Assembly (NCBI GenBank): GCA_007118525.1
Contig: SKRK01000097.1
Span: 1 to 7,768 of the forward strand
Length of the DNA stretch: 7,768 bases
Source: Balneolaceae bacterium
GTDB taxonomy: Bacteria; Bacteroidota; Rhodothermia; Balneolales; Balneolaceae
Direction of reading: 5' to 3'
The notes beneath the pieces are model-generated. The model was given only the letters and a program-made list of their open reading frames with translations. It was not told the DNA's origin and made no database searches. Each line of letters begins with the position of its first letter. Position 1 is the stretch's first letter. Positions 5,372 to 7,768 of the stretch are shown here, in pieces. A program made the translations under genes and the position numbers.

Positions 5372-7297
5372 ATGAAAGAAATATCGACTCTCATTAAACA
5401 AGCCATTTCCGCTCTCGAATCAGAGATTGAGACGGTGAGAGAGAAGCCGTCAACCGACATACTTTTCAGTGGAGTGCGGGCCAGCACGGGCACCGGAGAT
5501 GGCACGGATTATAAATTTGAGACGCATCAGCCTGCCATTCGGTTTGCAGAAGAGATTAAGGCCACTTTTGACGGGAAGTCGCTAACGGTTCATCCTGTTA
5601 CTTTTGAGGAGAATGTGATTACACTTCGTTTTCCTGAGAAACTTGGGGATAAGATTGATCAGCTGCATGTAGAGTGGGAAAACGATTTTATCCTGAAGCG
5701 GACACTTTCTGAAGTGATTAAGTTACAGGATGATGAGAAGGGTGAATTCCAGCGTCTGGAGAGGCTCTTCTCACCCAATGGAGATGTTGTTCCCGGTGCA
5801 GACGAAATCGATGATGATGGCCTGAGAAATGATGCCCAACTCGATGCCATTCAAAAGGCAATGACCCGCCGGACGCTGTTTATCTGGGGCCCTCCCGGAA
5901 CAGGAAAAACAGCCACCCTCGGTTATATCATTGCCAACTACCTGAAACAGGGTAAAAAAGTACTGTTTGCATCCAATACCAACCGGGCCGTTGATGTAGG
6001 CCTGCTCAGTGCGATAGAGGCGATGCATCAAATCGGAATCAATATCAAACAGGAGAGGGTCACCCGGTTTGGAGACTCGGCACTGAATGATGACCGGCTT
6101 GAACCGCTTAGCTTTGATGTTCAGATCGATAAAACAGTTGAAGAGCGTAAACTGGAGGCGGGCGAATGGATCGACCTGTTGCGCCGACGTGAAGACGCCC
6201 TGCGTTCGATAGAAAAAAGGTTTAAGAATGGCAAAAAACCAACTTCCAACCAGGAGCTTGAACTGAAGCTGATTGATCAGAAGATAAAAGATGCCGGCGG
6301 ACTGGAACTGCTGGAGGAGCGGCTTGAAGAGTTGAGTCAGGTAAGCGACCGTGCAGAACTGTGGAAAAAGCAACTTGTAGCCACAACCCTTGCCAAGGTA
6401 TGTACGTCCGACCTCTTTCATGATCTCGATTTTGATGCAGTAGTGGTGGATGAAGGCTCGATGGCCAATCTGCCATACCTCATGGTTCTTGCATCTCACG
6501 CAAAATGGCATATGGTAATTGTGGGCGATCCCATGCAGCTTCCACCCATTGCGCTCACAGCAGATAACGAGTCACGCGATTTCCTGGAACGGGATATCTT
6601 TACCACTGTATCGAATGCGGCTAAAAGTGAAGAGCTTTTCAGGTGGCATGACCGGAACCCTGAATTCACTTCGTTTTTCGACACACAGTATCGTCTCGAA
6701 TCGTCACTGGCCGATGTAATCAGCTCTGTTTTTTATGAGGGGCGGCTTAAAACCGGCAAGAAGAGTGAGGTCTCTCTCAATGAGGTTTCAGACCGTGCTT
6801 TTCACCTGGTGGATACATCCAAATATGGGCCATACCTTGAACAAAAATCTGGGGAGAGAGGATTCAAGCCTGTAAACCTGGTTCACCAGGAGGTTTTGGA
6901 GCGACTGGTAAAAAACATGGGCGGCCGTGGTATACTCATGGAACAGATCGGAATCATAGTCCCGTTTCGGAGTGCGGTTTATGATATTCGCAATCGCCTG
7001 TATGATGCGGGTGTCAGAAATGTGGAAGTCGGCACCATCCACACCTTCCAGGGACGGGAGAAGGATTACATCATTTTTGATACGGTAATGAGCGGCGAAC
7101 AGCAGCGGGGAAATATCCGGCACTACTCCGTGCGCCCACTTGATGAAGAGAAGAATGGCCTCAGTGTTCCGCGCTTGCTAAACGTAGCCTTTTCCAGAAG
7201 CCGTAAGGAGCTGGTTGTGATTGCGGATATGGTTCATGTGAATAGGGTTTACGGCAATAAGTTTTTGGGCAGGTTGCTGAAGAGGATTGGTGGGTAA
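5372..7297 (+). CDS. Superfamily 1B helicase, UPF1/IGHMBP2/DNA2-like (AAA domain)
   Basis: This 641-residue ATP-driven DNA or RNA helicase has all the SF1B motifs in order. They are a Q-motif-like region NDAQLDAIQKAM (153-164), Walker A GPPGTGKT (173-180), Ia LFASNTNRAVD (198-208), LVATTLAKV (335-343), motif II DEGS (360-363), motif III GDPMQLPP (385-392), motif IV QYR (439-441), motif V GTIHTFQGREKD (554-565) and motif VI NVAFSRSR (604-611). Residues ~250-335 are charged and helical and probably form the stalk inserted in domain 1 of this family. Residues 1-~150, with a strand-rich part at ~55-112, resemble the 1B/OB-like region of IGHMBP2-type proteins. Motif II is DEGS where DEAS/DEAA is usual; the catalytic D360/E361 are kept. 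No nuclease, zinc or R3H domain is visible, so nuclease activity is not predicted. It is preceded by the GntR gene and converges on the dioxygenase gene. Its role could be repair, replication or RNA processing; the sequence does not decide. No Shine-Dalgarno site precedes the ATG. Confidence 0.92.
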   Translation: MKEISTLIKQAISALESEIETVREKPSTDILFSGVRASTGTGDGTDYKFETHQPAIRFAEEIKATFDGKSLTVHPVTFEENVITLRFPEKLGDKIDQLHVEWENDFILKRTLSEVIKLQDDEKGEFQRLERLFSPNGDVVPGADEIDDDGLRNDAQLDAIQKAMTRRTLFIWGPPGTGKTATLGYIIANYLKQGKKVLFASNTNRAVDVGLLSAIEAMHQIGINIKQERVTRFGDSALNDDRLEPLSFDVQIDKTVEERKLEAGEWIDLLRRREDALRSIEKRFKNGKKPTSNQELELKLIDQKIKDAGGLELLEERLEELSQVSDRAELWKKQLVATTLAKVCTSDLFHDLDFDAVVVDEGSMANLPYLMVLASHAKWHMVIVGDPMQLPPIALTADNESRDFLERDIFTTVSNAAKSEELFRWHDRNPEFTSFFDTQYRLESSLADVISSVFYEGRLKTGKKSEVSLNEVSDRAFHLVDTSKYGPYLEQKSGERGFKPVNLVHQEVLERLVKNMGGRGILMEQIGIIVPFRSAVYDIRNRLYDAGVRNVEVGTIHTFQGREKDYIIFDTVMSGEQQRGNIRHYSVRPLDEEKNGLSVPRLLNVAFSRSRKELVVIADMVHVNRVYGNKFLGRLLKRIGG

Positions 7298-7326
7298 AGA
7301 AGGTGTCGGGCTTATTTATAAAGTGT

Positions 7327-7342
7327 CCCCCTTCGAAGGGGG
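7327..7342. terminator. 16-bp palindrome, left copy, 3' of the helicase gene
   Basis: CCCCCTTCGAAGGGGG is a perfect palindrome that can form a 6-bp GC-rich hairpin with a TCGA loop. It begins 29 bp after the helicase stop codon and could end or protect that transcript, although no T-run follows. The C5 arm could also pair with the second G5 run at 7347-7351. Confidence 0.4.
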
Positions 7343-7442
7343 CAATGGGGGATGAAAGGTGATGAGTGAAGTTTATAGTGAGTATTTTTAAAGTAGCGTC
7401 CGCGGGCAACTCCCCGGTTTGTTCGCTGAACGCTCCAAACAT

Positions 7443-7458
7443 CCCCCTTCGAAGGGGG
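7443..7458. terminator. 16-bp palindrome, right copy, 3' of the dioxygenase gene
   Basis: This is identical to the left copy 116 bp away. It lies 7 bp after the minus-strand TGA of the dioxygenase gene (7466-7468), a position suited to forming the 3' end of that mRNA. There is no U-tract on that strand, so a role in mRNA stability is as likely as intrinsic termination. Confidence 0.4.
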
Positions 7459-7465
7459 ACTTTTA

Positions 7466-7768
7466 TCAAAACCTCGACCGAATCTCCCACAAGTCGGGGA
7501 AAATGGGATTGTTAAGTGTTCGGTGCAGATATTTGGCGCCGTCTGAACCGCCGGTCCCGCGTTTGGTTCCGATGGTTCGCTCCACCATTTTAACGTGCCG
7601 GTATCGCCACTCCATGAGTCCCTCGTCATAGTCTACCAGAAGCTCGCAGATAATTGCTGCCTCGGGATCATTGTTCATGATATCTACCAGCAGTTTCTGG
7701 TTGTAATCGGAGGTTTCATGCACCAGACCCTGCTCATTTATACGCTCGGGCCACTCCACATTGTACTC
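7466..7768 (-). CDS. Tryptophan 2,3-dioxygenase, C-terminal part (5' end outside window)
   Basis: This heme enzyme opens the indole ring of L-tryptophan to give N-formylkynurenine, the first step of the kynurenine pathway, in the cytoplasm. The frame is open to the window edge. The 100 visible residues, about a third of the protein, begin EYNVEWPERINEQ. The diagnostic block is WRYRHVKMVERTIG followed by TKRGTGGSDGAKYL. H58 of the fragment is the expected proximal heme ligand, and T72 in GTGGS is expected to contact the tryptophan ammonium/carboxylate. Their 14-residue spacing matches H240/T254 of the Xanthomonas enzyme. The ending FPDLWEIRSRF is the usual C-terminus, so the protein appears complete at this end. 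An in-frame GTG at 7759 is internal and not a start. The stop codon touches the end of the inverted-repeat element. No other kynurenine-pathway gene is in view. Confidence 0.93.
   Translation of the reverse strand, partial: EYNVEWPERINEQGLVHETSDYNQKLLVDIMNNDPEAAIICELLVDYDEGLMEWRYRHVKMVERTIGTKRGTGGSDGAKYLHRTLNNPIFPDLWEIRSRF

Larger units (their letters stand above)
7318..7466. repeat. MITE- or REP-like element with imperfect terminal inverted repeats
   Basis: The left end (7318-7342) reads ATAAAGTGT followed by the 16-bp palindrome. The right end (7443-7466), read on the minus strand, gives ATAAAAGT followed by the same palindrome. These are imperfect terminal inverted repeats of ~24 bp enclosing ~100 bp with no reading frame of note. 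The interior has a second G5 run (7347-7351), CCGCGG (7400-7405) and a small stem GTTC-GCT-GAAC near 7421-7431. The whole unit could fold as RNA. It fills the convergent gap between the helicase and the dioxygenase. No transposase is encoded, so any movement would need one supplied elsewhere. It resembles the dispersed GC-rich palindromic repeats I know from Bacteroidota-type genomes. Confidence 0.6.

Noticed and set aside
5771..6511. 246-codon open frame on the minus strand inside the helicase gene
   Set aside because: It is fully antisense to conserved helicase motifs, its translation is cysteine- and phenylalanine-rich without domain-like patterns, and the sense gene explains the sequence.
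4331..7297. Regulator plus helicase as a phage-defence module
   Set aside because: There is no nuclease, methyltransferase, toxin, sensor ATPase or mobile-element marker nearby, and the flanking genes are ordinary metabolic or repair genes. The helicase alone does not support the claim.
7327..7458. The two identical palindromes as a CRISPR-like array
   Set aside because: There are only two copies, inverted-end geometry, no regular spacer set and no cas gene.
7312..7629. Minus-strand frame of 105 codons crossing the repeat element
   Set aside because: It runs through the palindromes and overlaps the dioxygenase in the wrong frame, so it is an artefact of GC-rich repeats.

Overview
This window looks like chromosomal DNA from a member of the Bacteroidota/Balneolota group. 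That placement is an inference from three things: the style of the MutS and tryptophan 2,3-dioxygenase sequences, start codons that mostly lack Shine-Dalgarno sites, and a lipoprotein-type sugar isomerase-like TIM-barrel protein. No rRNA, tRNA, CRISPR array, transposase, integrase or phage gene is visible.

Layout. (1) Bases 1-1713 hold the C-terminal two thirds of mutS (mismatch repair ATPase), followed directly by a perfect 9-bp hairpin. (2) A short minus-strand gene (1759-1971) encodes a 70-residue protein with two membrane segments. It is divergent from (3) a secreted or lipid-anchored sugar phosphate isomerase/epimerase-like protein (2077-2937). (4) After a 227-bp gap of uncertain content comes a zinc-dependent medium-chain alcohol dehydrogenase (3165-4199). 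(5) Next is a GntR-type regulator (4331-5224) with a winged helix and an effector domain that is not FadR/FCD, HutC/UTRA or MocR. (6) Then comes a 641-residue superfamily 1B (UPF1/IGHMBP2-like) helicase (5372-7297), preceded by a 147-bp gap with repeated GGTCGAC boxes. (7) A roughly 149-bp element with imperfect terminal inverted repeats, each carrying the same 16-bp palindrome, fills the convergent gap. (8) The window ends in the C-terminal third of a minus-strand tryptophan 2,3-dioxygenase (kynurenine pathway).

The genes do not form one obvious pathway. They look like separate housekeeping or metabolic units, with mutS and the helicase in nucleic-acid metabolism and the isomerase-like protein, dehydrogenase and dioxygenase in catabolism. 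All plus-strand genes have gaps of more than 100 bp between them, so no tight operon is evident.

I did not find a convincing new multi-gene system. The items most worth a second look are the palindromic repeat element touching the dioxygenase stop codon, the effector domain of the GntR regulator, and the helicase with its repeat-bearing upstream region.
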